From Clostridiales bacterium (GTDB taxonomy: Bacteria; Bacillota; Clostridia; Oscillospirales; Oscillospiraceae), in the NCBI GenBank assembly GCA_004556345.1, contig SFHQ01000006.1, positions 1 through 58,369 on the forward strand: 58,369 bases of DNA, read 5' to 3'. The notes below the pieces were generated by a model that worked only from the letters and a program-made list of their open reading frames with translations, had not been told where the DNA came from and searched no databases. Both the position numbers and the translations under genes were made by a program. Position 1 is the first letter of the stretch, and each line of letters begins with the position of its first letter. Shown here piece by piece: positions 1 through 6,898 of the stretch.

Positions 1-291
1 TGCCACCGGTGTTTTGGTGGCAAATAGACGATGCTCTACCAAAACTGCGATCCAGTTCAAAATCGTATACTCTGCGCTGTTCAAATGCAGGATGTTCAGA
101 TATTCCGTGTCCAAGGTGTATCGGTTGGCAAAACCATCGTGCAAAGAAGAGACCGCCCATTCTTTCGCGAGGTCTTTATCTTCCGTGCAGTAAAACCCGA
201 CGCCAAAGTCGTTGTTCTTTCTCCCCGCCCCAAAAACCGGGTGTTCTATGATCTCTTCCGAACCGTGGTATATTGTCATTCGTTTCTCCAT
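1..291 (-). CDS. DUF3990-type protein, N-terminal part (cut by window edge)
   Basis: This frame is open from an ATG at 291 to the left edge (97 codons, no stop), so the C-terminus lies outside the window. The ATG has a strong ribosome-binding site (AAGGAGGGGG) about 8 bases upstream. The protein begins MEKRMTIYHGSEEIIEHP and continues with RKNNDFGVGFYCTED and a following ALAKEWA-like stretch (DLAKEWAV). The YHGS near the N-terminus, the NDFGxGFYxT block and the following xxAxxWA are the pattern I associate with DUF3990, a family thought to resemble ADP-ribosyltransferases. That functional link is family knowledge, not shown here. The gene is visibly poorer in GC than its neighbours, which hints at an accessory or acquired gene; DUF3990 genes often sit beside a small partner gene, which would be off the window. 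The substrate is unknown. Confidence 0.7.
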   Translation of the reverse strand, partial: MEKRMTIYHGSEEIIEHPVFGAGRKNNDFGVGFYCTEDKDLAKEWAVSSLHDGFANRYTLDTEYLNILHLNSAEYTILNWIAVLVEHRLFATKTPVA

Positions 292-316
292 GATCTTTCC
301 CCCTCCTTTTCTTTTG

Positions 317-346
317 ATTATATCACCACAGTGATAGTAAAGTAAA
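317..346 (-). promoter_or_regulatory. promoter of the DUF3990 gene with an overlapping operator-like palindrome
   Basis: On the minus strand a perfect -10 box TATAAT (317-322) is preceded 18 bases upstream by TTTACT (341-346). A perfect inverted repeat, TATCAC-N4-GTGATA (321-336), fills the spacer and overlaps the last two bases of the -10 box. A protein bound there would block RNA polymerase, so the gene is probably repressed. The repressor is not identifiable from the window. Confidence 0.55.
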
Positions 347-350
347 GTCT

Positions 351-393
351 AAAAAACTCCCGCCGCATCTTTTGAAGTGATGCAACGGGAGTT
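351..393 (-). terminator. intrinsic terminator after psuG
   Basis: On the minus strand AACTCCCG (386-393 side) pairs with CGGGAGTT (355-362 side), with a second helix GCATC/GATGC inside it, followed by a run of six T (351-356). It lies 40 bases past the psuG stop codon and also separates psuG from the DUF3990 promoter. Confidence 0.85.
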
Positions 394-432
394 CTCTTTC
401 ATCTTATCTTTATCTTTTGAAAATAGGACGCT

Positions 433-1356
433 TTACAGCTTACAGTAAGCCACCGCCGTCTGTGCGGCCAGCTTGGCGTTGTTGAAGACCAGCTGGATGT
501 TGGCGTCCAGGCTGTCACCGCCGGTGATCTCCTTGACCTTGGCCAGCAGGAAGGGGGTCGTCTCCTTGCCGTGGATGCCCTTCTCCTTGGCCTCCTCAAT
601 GGCCCGGTCGATGACGGCGTTGATGGCGTCAGCGTCCATGGAGTACTCCTCCGGGATGGGGTTCGTGACCAGCACGCCGCCCTTCAGGCCCAGGTCGTGC
701 TGGGTCTTGAGGATCTTGGCCAGCTCCTCCGGGGTGTCGACCTGATAGTCCACAGACAGACCGGACTTGCGGGTGTAGAAGGCGGGCAGCTCCTTGGTCT
801 GGTAGCCCAGGACGGGGACGCCGTGGGTCTCCAGATACTCCAGGGTCAGCTTCAGATCCAGGATGGCCTTGGCCCCGGCGCAGACGACCATCACGTCGGT
901 CTGGCCCAGCTCCTCCAGGTCAGCGGAGACATCCATGGTGGTCTCTGCGCCGCGATGCACGCCGCCGATGCCGCCGGTGGCGAAGATCTTGATGCCCGCC
1001 ATGTTGGCGATCATCATGGTGGTGGTCACGGTGGTGGCGCCGTCAGCCCCCTTGGCGACCAGCACAGCCAGGTCCCGGCGGGAAGCCTTGGTCACGGCCT
1101 GGCCCTGCTTGCCCAGGTACTCGATCTCGTCCTTGGTCAGGCCGGCCTTCAGGCGGCCGCCCAGAATGGCGATGGTGGCGGGGACTGCGCCGTTGGAACG
1201 GATGATCTCCTCGACCTTGAGGGCAGTCTCCACGTTCTGGGGGTAGGGCATCCCGTGGGAGATGATGGTGGATTCCAGCGCCACGACGGGCTTGCCCTCG
1301 GCCAGGGCCTGGGCAACTTCGGGATTCACGTCAAGATACTGATTCAAGTTATTCAT
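433..1356 (-). CDS. psuG: pseudouridine-5'-phosphate glycosidase
   Basis: PsuG cleaves pseudouridine 5'-phosphate to uracil and ribose 5-phosphate, the second step of pseudouridine salvage in the cytoplasm. The 307-residue product has the family length. Visible family blocks are VALESTIISHGMPYPQN near the N-terminus, the glycine-rich GADGATTVTTTM block, KIFATGGIGGVHRGAE in the middle, and VTNPIPEE towards the C-terminus. The ATG at 1356 is chosen because AGGAGGAATTT lies just upstream; the frame stays open for another 37 codons upstream but that stretch is inside psuK and unlike the family. The start overlaps the psuK stop by 8 bases, so the two are translationally coupled, kinase first and glycosidase second. 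Confidence 0.95.
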   Translation of the reverse strand: MNNLNQYLDVNPEVAQALAEGKPVVALESTIISHGMPYPQNVETALKVEEIIRSNGAVPATIAILGGRLKAGLTKDEIEYLGKQGQAVTKASRRDLAVLVAKGADGATTVTTTMMIANMAGIKIFATGGIGGVHRGAETTMDVSADLEELGQTDVMVVCAGAKAILDLKLTLEYLETHGVPVLGYQTKELPAFYTRKSGLSVDYQVDTPEELAKILKTQHDLGLKGGVLVTNPIPEEYSMDADAINAVIDRAIEEAKEKGIHGKETTPFLLAKVKEITGGDSLDANIQLVFNNAKLAAQTAVAYCKL

Positions 1357-2449
1357 GGTTAAATTCCTCCTGTTCCTGCATCCGCCGCTGGACTGCGTCC
1401 GCGGACATATCGGGGTTGATGGTCTTTTCGCCTTCCACCGCAATGGCGGCGGCGGCGTTGGCGGCACGGGCGCTCCCGATCAGATCCTCCCCCTCCAGGA
1501 AGGACCAGGCCAGGGCGGCGGCAAAGGCGTCCCCCGCGCCGGTGGCGCTCTTGGGCTGAGCCGGGCAGCAGGGCAGCCAGACGTCCTGCTCGTGGTCGGC
1601 GGCGAACACGCCCTGCTCCCCCAGGGAGATGAAGACGCGCTGCAAGCCCGTGCCCAGCAGCACCTTGGCCGCCTGACGGGCGCTGTCCCGGTCGGTGATC
1701 TTCACGCCGGAGAGGGACTCAGCCTCCAGCCGGTTGGGTTTCAGGGTGTGTATTTTGCCCAGAATGGGCCGGATCTTCTCCGACTTCACGGTGGACACCG
1801 GGTCCACCAGCAGCGGAGCCGTGCAGTGGCTGGCCAGATACTCCAGGGCTTCCGCCGGGAGATTGGCGTCGGCCACCACCAGGGAGGCACCGTTCAAAAA
1901 GCCCTGGTTGTGGGCAAAGTAGGCGGGGGTCAGTTTTTCATAGATGTCCATGTCGGACACGGCCAGGACCATGTCCCCCGTCTCGTCGCTGAGGAAGAGA
2001 TACGAGGACGTCGTCCCGCCGGGGACGTGCAGGGCACGGCTGAGGTCGATGCCCAGGCGCTGGCAGGACTCCGTGACGAGGCCCGCGTTGGGGTCCTCCC
2101 CCAGGGCCGTGAGGAGGGAGACCTTGACGCCCAGCATCCGCAGGTTGTGGGCGATGTTCCGCCCTACGCCGCCCATGCTGACGGTGACGGTGCCGGGGTT
2201 GGAGTCCCGGCCCACCAAAGGCCCGGCGGAGCGGCCGCCAATGTCGACGTTCACCGCCCCGGCCACGGCCACATAGCCCACCTCCGGCAGGATGTAGCCC
2301 TTGCCGACGATGTGGCCCTTCTTCATTAAATTCGAGACGTGGACCGCCACGGAAGAGCGGGCGATGCCGGCCCGCTTGGCCAGGGTCTCCTGGGTGACCA
2401 TCGGGTCCTGGATGATCCAGTCCAGGATCTGTCGTTCTCGCTTGGTCAT
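1349..2449 (-). CDS. psuK: pseudouridine kinase with N-terminal winged-helix domain
   Basis: A PfkB-family sugar kinase expected to phosphorylate pseudouridine to pseudouridine 5'-phosphate, feeding PsuG encoded directly downstream. The 366-residue protein has two parts. Residues 1-55 form a helix-turn-helix (RQILDWIIQDPMVTQETLAKR followed by GIARSSVAVHVSNLMKKG), like the DNA-binding part of MarR/DeoR-type proteins. Residues 58-366 are a PfkB kinase, starting VAVAGAVNVDIGG, with the substrate-binding GGVGRNIAHNL and the C-terminal signature ATGAGDAFAAAL, whose Asp is the catalytic base in this family. The ATG has GGAGGGAAGCC upstream. Kinase fused to HTH occurs elsewhere in Firmicutes; autoregulation through the fused domain is my inference, supported by a palindrome at 2462-2477. 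Its substrate is assigned mainly from the psuG partner. Confidence 0.9.
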   Translation of the reverse strand: MTKRERQILDWIIQDPMVTQETLAKRAGIARSSVAVHVSNLMKKGHIVGKGYILPEVGYVAVAGAVNVDIGGRSAGPLVGRDSNPGTVTVSMGGVGRNIAHNLRMLGVKVSLLTALGEDPNAGLVTESCQRLGIDLSRALHVPGGTTSSYLFLSDETGDMVLAVSDMDIYEKLTPAYFAHNQGFLNGASLVVADANLPAEALEYLASHCTAPLLVDPVSTVKSEKIRPILGKIHTLKPNRLEAESLSGVKITDRDSARQAAKVLLGTGLQRVFISLGEQGVFAADHEQDVWLPCCPAQPKSATGAGDAFAAALAWSFLEGEDLIGSARAANAAAAIAVEGEKTINPDMSADAVQRRMQEQEEFNHE

Positions 2450-2461
2450 TGGCTTCCCTCC

Positions 2462-2522
2462 ATAAACATGAGTTTATTTTCTAATCTTCTGCTTATTTTA
2501 TCATACTTTTTCGTTCTGTCAA
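2462..2522 (-). promoter_or_regulatory. psuK promoter and downstream palindrome
   Basis: On the minus strand a perfect -35 TTGACA (2517-2522) is followed after 16 bases by TAAAAT (2495-2500), a good vegetative promoter for psuK-psuG. Between the expected start site and the psuK ribosome-binding site lies the perfect inverted repeat ATAAAC-N4-GTTTAT (2462-2477), a candidate operator for the helix-turn-helix domain carried by PsuK itself. Confidence 0.6.
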
Positions 2523-2571
2523 GTCCCTGGGGCAAGTTTTTCGCAAAGTTAGCCCATACTATCTTTTCCGT

Positions 2572-2657
2572 CGTTTCAGGGCTAAAACGGATGCTTTTTC
2601 CCGTCTCCGGTTGATTCCAATTCTCGTTTCAGTTTTGCAACACGTTTCAGTTTTGCA
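2572..2657 (+). promoter_or_regulatory. candidate enhancer (upstream activating sequence) array
   Basis: The 8-mer CGTTTCAG occurs at 2572-2579, 2625-2632 and 2643-2650, and a one-mismatch inverted copy CTAAAACG at 2582-2589. The first copy and the inverted one form an 8-2-8 dyad. The last two are part of an 18-base tandem direct repeat in which 15 bases (CGTTTCAGTTTTGCA) are identical. The array sits about 165-250 bases upstream of the -24 element at 2823, the usual distance for the binding sites of a sigma-54 enhancer-binding protein. The activator gene is not in the window. Confidence 0.55.
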
Positions 2658-2781
2658 TCGATCGACTGCCCGAAGGAGCCTCCTAAGGTTCCCCGTTTTT
2701 TAGAAAATGATACTGTCCGCTGCTTTGATTTTCCAGTTTTCCAAGCGATCTCCGGAAACGCAACGGGGCAAACCAACTTTT

Positions 2782-2807
2782 TTCGCGGAAATTCCGCGAA
2801 TTTTTTT
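2782..2807 (+). terminator. hairpin with U tract just upstream of the sigma-54 promoter
   Basis: TTCGCGGAA-A-TTCCGCGAA is a perfect 9-base inverted repeat followed by seven T on the plus strand. It has the form of an intrinsic terminator but there is no plus-strand gene before it. It may shield the sigma-54 promoter from upstream transcription, or be a protein-binding palindrome. Confidence 0.5.
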
Positions 2808-2822
2808 GTTTTTCTTTTTGTT

Positions 2823-2838
2823 TGGCACGGAAATTGCT
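2823..2838 (+). promoter_or_regulatory. sigma-54 (-24/-12) promoter of the catabolic operon
   Basis: TGGCACGGAAATTGCT matches the sigma-54 consensus TGGCACG-N4-TTGCW, with the invariant GG (2824-2825) and GC (2836-2837) exactly 10 bases apart. It lies 75 bases before the CoA-transferase start codon and no good sigma-70 promoter is apparent in that space. Expression of the operon should therefore need RpoN and an ATP-dependent activator. Confidence 0.85.
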
Positions 2839-2912
2839 TGTATAGTAAGGCGACAACCCCCACCGCACAAACCACAGAACAAGACAGACAGAACGAGAAG
2901 GAGGTCATTCGG

Positions 2913-4211
2913 ATGACTTGGAGAACCTGGTACAAAGAGCATCTCTTCACCCCTGCGCAGGCCGTGCAGCAGATCAAGTCCGGCCAGCGGGTGGTGGTCG
3001 CCCACGCCTGCGGCGAGCCGTCCATCATTCTGGACGCCCTGGTCGCCCACGCCGCCCAGTATGAAAACGTGGAGATCATCCACATGGTCGCCATGGGCAA
3101 GGCAGCCTACTGCCAGCCCCAGTATGACAAAAACTTCCACCACAACGCCTTCTTCCTGGGCGGCTCCACCCGTGCCGCCGCCGCCGAGGGCCGCGTGGAT
3201 TTCACCCCGGTGTATTTTTCCGAAATTCCCAGCCTCCTACGGGAGGACCTGCGGCCCAACGTGACCCTGCTCCAGTGCTCTCCCCCCGATGCCCACGGCT
3301 ATGTGAGCCTGGGCGTTTCCGTGGACTACACCAAGCCCGCCGCCGAGGCCTCTGACCTGGTCATCGCCCAGGTCAATCAAAATATGCCCCGCACCCTGGG
3401 CGACAGCTTCCTGCACGTCACCCAGATCGGCTGCCTGGTCGAGGCCGACACCCCCGTCATTGAGCTGGCTCCCCCCAAGATCGGCGACGTGGAGCGGGCC
3501 ATCGGTGAGAACGTCGCCAGCCTGGTGCGGGACGGCGATACCCTTCAGCTGGGCATCGGCGCCATTCCCGACGCCGTGCTGCTGTTCCTGAAAGAGAAGA
3601 ACGACCTGGGCATCCACACCGAAATGTTCTCCGACGGTGTCGTGGAGCTGGTCGAGGCCGGCGTTATCACCAACAAGGCCAAGACCCTGCACCGGGGCCA
3701 GAGTATAGCCACTTTCCTGATGGGCACCCGCCGCCTGTATGACTACGTGAACAACAACCCCGCCGTGGCCATGTACCCCGTGGATTACGTCAACGATCCC
3801 TACGTCATCGGTCAGAACGACAATTTAGTCTCCATCAACTCCTGCGTGCAGGTGGATATCATGGGACAGGTCGTCTCCACCTCCGCCGGTCTGCGGCAGA
3901 TCTCCGGTGTGGGCGGGCAGGTGGACTTCGTCCGGGGCGCAAACCTCTCCAAAGGCGGCCGGGCCATCATGGCCATGCCCTCCACCACCGGCAAGGGCAA
4001 GATCTCCAAGATCGTCCCCTTCCTGGACCAGGGCTCCGCCGTCACCACCACCCGGAACGAAGTCAACTATGTCATCACGGAATACGGCATCGCCAAGCTC
4101 AAGGGCAAGAGCCTGCGCCAACGGGCCGAAGCGCTCATCCGCATCGCCCACCCCGACTTCCGGGACGAGCTGACCGCCGAATTCCGCCGCCGCTATCCCA
4201 GAGACTATTAA
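2913..4211 (+). CDS. abfT: 4-hydroxybutyrate (or 5-hydroxyvalerate) CoA-transferase
   Basis: A 432-residue member of the acetyl-CoA hydrolase/transferase family, expected to move CoA from acetyl-CoA to a hydroxy acid. The ATG at 2913 has the ribosome-binding site GAAGGAGGTCATTCGG. Family marks are the N-terminal SGQRVVVAHACGEP block, the central LQLGIGAIPDAVL block, HTEMFSDGVVELVEAG containing the glutamate that forms the covalent CoA adduct in relatives, and the late GGQVDFVRGA and TEYGIAKLKGKSLRQRA blocks. The next genes encode an iron alcohol dehydrogenase and an aminotransferase, so the hydroxy acid is most likely 4-hydroxybutyrate from GABA; 5-hydroxyvalerate from 5-aminovalerate is the main alternative. 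The gene is first in a sigma-54 operon. Confidence 0.88.
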   Translation: MTWRTWYKEHLFTPAQAVQQIKSGQRVVVAHACGEPSIILDALVAHAAQYENVEIIHMVAMGKAAYCQPQYDKNFHHNAFFLGGSTRAAAAEGRVDFTPVYFSEIPSLLREDLRPNVTLLQCSPPDAHGYVSLGVSVDYTKPAAEASDLVIAQVNQNMPRTLGDSFLHVTQIGCLVEADTPVIELAPPKIGDVERAIGENVASLVRDGDTLQLGIGAIPDAVLLFLKEKNDLGIHTEMFSDGVVELVEAGVITNKAKTLHRGQSIATFLMGTRRLYDYVNNNPAVAMYPVDYVNDPYVIGQNDNLVSINSCVQVDIMGQVVSTSAGLRQISGVGGQVDFVRGANLSKGGRAIMAMPSTTGKGKISKIVPFLDQGSAVTTTRNEVNYVITEYGIAKLKGKSLRQRAEALIRIAHPDFRDELTAEFRRRYPRDY

Positions 4212-4247
4212 GCACGCCCCGAACACCACGAAAGGAAGGATCCCTCT

Positions 4248-5360
4248 ATGACGCAGTTTTCCGTACACCCCACCATCCAGCTCTGCGACACCTGTCAGGA
4301 GCTGGCAAACACCTACGACCTGGGTCCCCAGGACCTGCTCTTCACCAACGACTTTCTGTTCGACCCCTACTTTGCCCCCTTGGACCTGAAGTGTCCTGTG
4401 CTCTTCCAGGAGAAGTATGGCCTGGGCGAGCCGACCGATGAGATGGTCGAGGCCATTTATCAGGACATGCCCAAGGACATCACTCGCATCGTCGCCGTGG
4501 GCGGCGGCACCGTTCTGGACGTAGCAAAAATTCTGTCCCTCAAGCACGTCTCTCCCATCCTGGACCTGTATGACGGCAAGCTGCCCATCGAGAAGGGCAA
4601 GGAGCTGATCTTAGTGCCCACCACCTGCGGCACCGGCACCGAGGTCACGAACATCTCCATCCTGGCCCTGCTCTCCCGCCGGACCAAGAAGGGCTTGGCC
4701 AACGACGCCATGTATGCCGACCAGGCCGTGATGATCCCGGAGCTGCTAGGAGGACTGCCCTTCCGGTTCTTTGCCACCAGCTCCATCGACGCACTGATCC
4801 ACGCCATCGAGTCCAGCCTCTCCCCCAAGGCAAACCCCATCACCAAGCTCTTTGGCTACCAGGCCATTGAGATGATCTTAAAAGGCTACCAGGCCATCCA
4901 GAAGGACGGCCCCGATGCCCGTCTGCCCCTGCTGGGCGACTTCCTGCTGGCCAGCAACTTCGCCGGCATCGCCTTCGGAAACGCCGGCTGTGCCGCCGTC
5001 CACGCCCTGGCCTACCCTCTGGGCGCTGTCTATCACGTCCCCCACGGCGAGTCCAACTATGCCGTCTTCACCGGCGTGATGAACCAGTACATGCGCCTCA
5101 AGACCGACGGAGCCATTGCCGAGCTGAACCAATTCATGGCCAACATCCTGGGCTGCGAGGTGGGCAACCTCTACACCGCTCTGGAGGACCTGTTGGGCTG
5201 CCTGATCCCCAAGAAGTCCCTGCGGGAGTACGGCATGACTGAGGCCGAGATCGAAACCTTCGCCGACTCCGTGGTGGAGAACCAGCAGCGTCTGCTGGCC
5301 AACAACTTCGTGCCTCTGACCCGCAATCAGATCCGCGATATCTATCGCGCTGTCTACTAA
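4248..5360 (+). CDS. 4hbD: iron-containing alcohol dehydrogenase, probable 4-hydroxybutyrate dehydrogenase
   Basis: A group III (iron-dependent) alcohol dehydrogenase of 370 residues, the length of the clostridial 4-hydroxybutyrate dehydrogenase. It should reduce succinate semialdehyde to 4-hydroxybutyrate with NADH. The nucleotide-binding stretch IVAVGGGTVLDVAKI and the PTTCGTGTEVTNIS block are near residues 80-145. Metal ligands are expected in the IDALIHAIES block and the two later histidine blocks AAVHALAYPLG and YHVPHGESN, all present. It follows the CoA-transferase by 36 bases with the ribosome-binding site GAAAGGAAGGA. Substrate choice between C4 and C5 semialdehydes cannot be decided from sequence alone. 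Confidence 0.88.
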   Translation: MTQFSVHPTIQLCDTCQELANTYDLGPQDLLFTNDFLFDPYFAPLDLKCPVLFQEKYGLGEPTDEMVEAIYQDMPKDITRIVAVGGGTVLDVAKILSLKHVSPILDLYDGKLPIEKGKELILVPTTCGTGTEVTNISILALLSRRTKKGLANDAMYADQAVMIPELLGGLPFRFFATSSIDALIHAIESSLSPKANPITKLFGYQAIEMILKGYQAIQKDGPDARLPLLGDFLLASNFAGIAFGNAGCAAVHALAYPLGAVYHVPHGESNYAVFTGVMNQYMRLKTDGAIAELNQFMANILGCEVGNLYTALEDLLGCLIPKKSLREYGMTEAEIETFADSVVENQQRLLANNFVPLTRNQIRDIYRAVY

Positions 5361-5418
5361 TTCTTCACACCGTCCACCAAAACACGACCAATTTTTATTG
5401 AGAAAGGAACTGATTCTT

Positions 5419-6771
5419 ATGCTGCGCACTGCTCTTCCTCAGATCGTCACCGGTACTCTGCCCGGCCCCAAGGCCAAGGAGATCATCGACCGCCGCGCCG
5501 CCTCTGTCCCCGGCGCCATCCGCTGTGCTTACCCCGTCGCCATTGAAAGAGGCGAGGGCGCCATGATCCAGGACGTGGACGGCAACATCCTCATGGACTG
5601 GATCGGCGGCGTGGGCGTGCTGAACATCGGCTTCTCCCACCCGGAGATCATCGAGGCCGTCAAGGCCCAGGCCGACAAGTACTTCCACGGCATGTTCAAC
5701 ATCGTCACCCACGAGGGGTACGTGGCGCTGGCCGAGAAGCTGGCCCAGATCGTCCCCGTGCAGGGCGAGCGCAAGAAGGTCTTCTTCGCCAACTCCGGTG
5801 CCGAGGCCGACGAGAACGCCGTCAAGATCGCCAAGGCTTACACCGGCCGCCCCAACATCATCGTCTTCTCCGGTGCCTTCCACGGCCGCACCATGCTGAC
5901 CATGACCATGACCGCCAAGAAGGCCTACACCACCGGCATGGGTCCGCTGGTGAACGGCGTCTTCCGCGCCCACTTCCCCGACCTGTACCGCGGCAAGGGC
6001 ACCGAGGCGGAGATCATCCAGAACGCCCTGACCAGCGTCGAGGACCTGTTCGAGGACGCTTGCCCCGCCGATACCGTGGCGGCCATCATCCTGGAGCCTT
6101 TGCAGGGCGAGGGCGGTTTCATCCCCGCGCCCATCGAGTTTGTGAAGGGCCTGCGCAAGATCTGTGACGACCACGGCATCCTGCTCATCGCCGATGAGGT
6201 GCAGAGCGGCTTCTGCCGGACCGGCCAGATGTTCGCCTCCCAGTATTGGCAGGACGCCGGCTGCGCCCCCGACATCCTGGCGACCGCCAAGTCCATCGCC
6301 GCCGGTCTGCCCATCAGCGCCATCATCGCCCGCAGCGAGATCATGGACGCCGTGCCCGCCGGCACCATCGGCGGCACCTTCTGCGGCAACCCCCTGGCCT
6401 GCGCCGCCGCGCTCAAGACCATCGAGATCATGGAGCGCGACGACCTGGCCGCCCGTTCCCGCCAGATTGGCGAGAAGGTCATGGCCCGCGCCCGCCAGTG
6501 GCAGAAGAAGTATCCCGTCGTCGGCAACGTCCGCGGCCTGGGTGCCATGGTCGGCATCGAGTTCGTCGAGAACCAGGAGACCAAAAAGCCCAACAAGACC
6601 ATCGTCCCCGCCATGGTCCAGGACTGCGTCCAGCGCGGCCTGATGATCGAGCCGGCCGGCCGCTGGAATCAGGTCATCCGCTTCCTGGCTCCCCTGGTCA
6701 TCACCGAGGAGCAGCTGGCGTGGGGTCTGGACGCAATGGAGGCCTCCATCCTGGCCTGCATGGACAAGTAA
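5419..6771 (+). CDS. gabT: class III PLP aminotransferase, probable 4-aminobutyrate aminotransferase
   Basis: A fold-type I omega-aminotransferase of 450 residues. It should convert GABA and 2-oxoglutarate to succinate semialdehyde and glutamate, supplying the dehydrogenase encoded upstream. Visible are the cofactor-phosphate block FFANSGAEADENAVKIA, the SGAFHGRTMLT block, the acidic LLIADEVQSGFCRTG block that holds the pyridine-ring aspartate, and the Schiff-base lysine at about residue 291 in ATAKSIAAGLP. The ATG at 5419 is preferred over an upstream in-frame TTG at 5398 because AGAAAGGA sits before the ATG. 5-Aminovalerate or another omega-amino acid is a possible substrate. Confidence 0.88.
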   Translation: MLRTALPQIVTGTLPGPKAKEIIDRRAASVPGAIRCAYPVAIERGEGAMIQDVDGNILMDWIGGVGVLNIGFSHPEIIEAVKAQADKYFHGMFNIVTHEGYVALAEKLAQIVPVQGERKKVFFANSGAEADENAVKIAKAYTGRPNIIVFSGAFHGRTMLTMTMTAKKAYTTGMGPLVNGVFRAHFPDLYRGKGTEAEIIQNALTSVEDLFEDACPADTVAAIILEPLQGEGGFIPAPIEFVKGLRKICDDHGILLIADEVQSGFCRTGQMFASQYWQDAGCAPDILATAKSIAAGLPISAIIARSEIMDAVPAGTIGGTFCGNPLACAAALKTIEIMERDDLAARSRQIGEKVMARARQWQKKYPVVGNVRGLGAMVGIEFVENQETKKPNKTIVPAMVQDCVQRGLMIEPAGRWNQVIRFLAPLVITEEQLAWGLDAMEASILACMDK

Positions 6772-6808
6772 ACAGGAGCAGCAGCCCCTACCGATCACAA
6801 ATCAAACA

Positions 6809-6839
6809 CGGGGCTGGGTGCTTCTCGGCCTCAGCCCCG
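6809..6839 (+). promoter_or_regulatory. intergenic hairpin between gabT and the permease gene
   Basis: CGGGGCTG and CAGCCCCG form a perfect 8-pair stem with a 15-base loop, in the 127-base gap before the permease. There is no real T tract after it, so it is more likely an mRNA-processing or partial attenuation element than a full terminator. Confidence 0.4.
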
Positions 6840-6898
6840 AACAATTTCTCAGGCTGCCCAACCAGCCTGGGAAAGAGACTCAAAAGAGGTGAGGTAAT

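Noticed and set aside
5395..6798. A 467-codon minus-strand frame
   Set aside because: It is antisense to gabT and has no recognisable motif; the plus-strand gene is complete.
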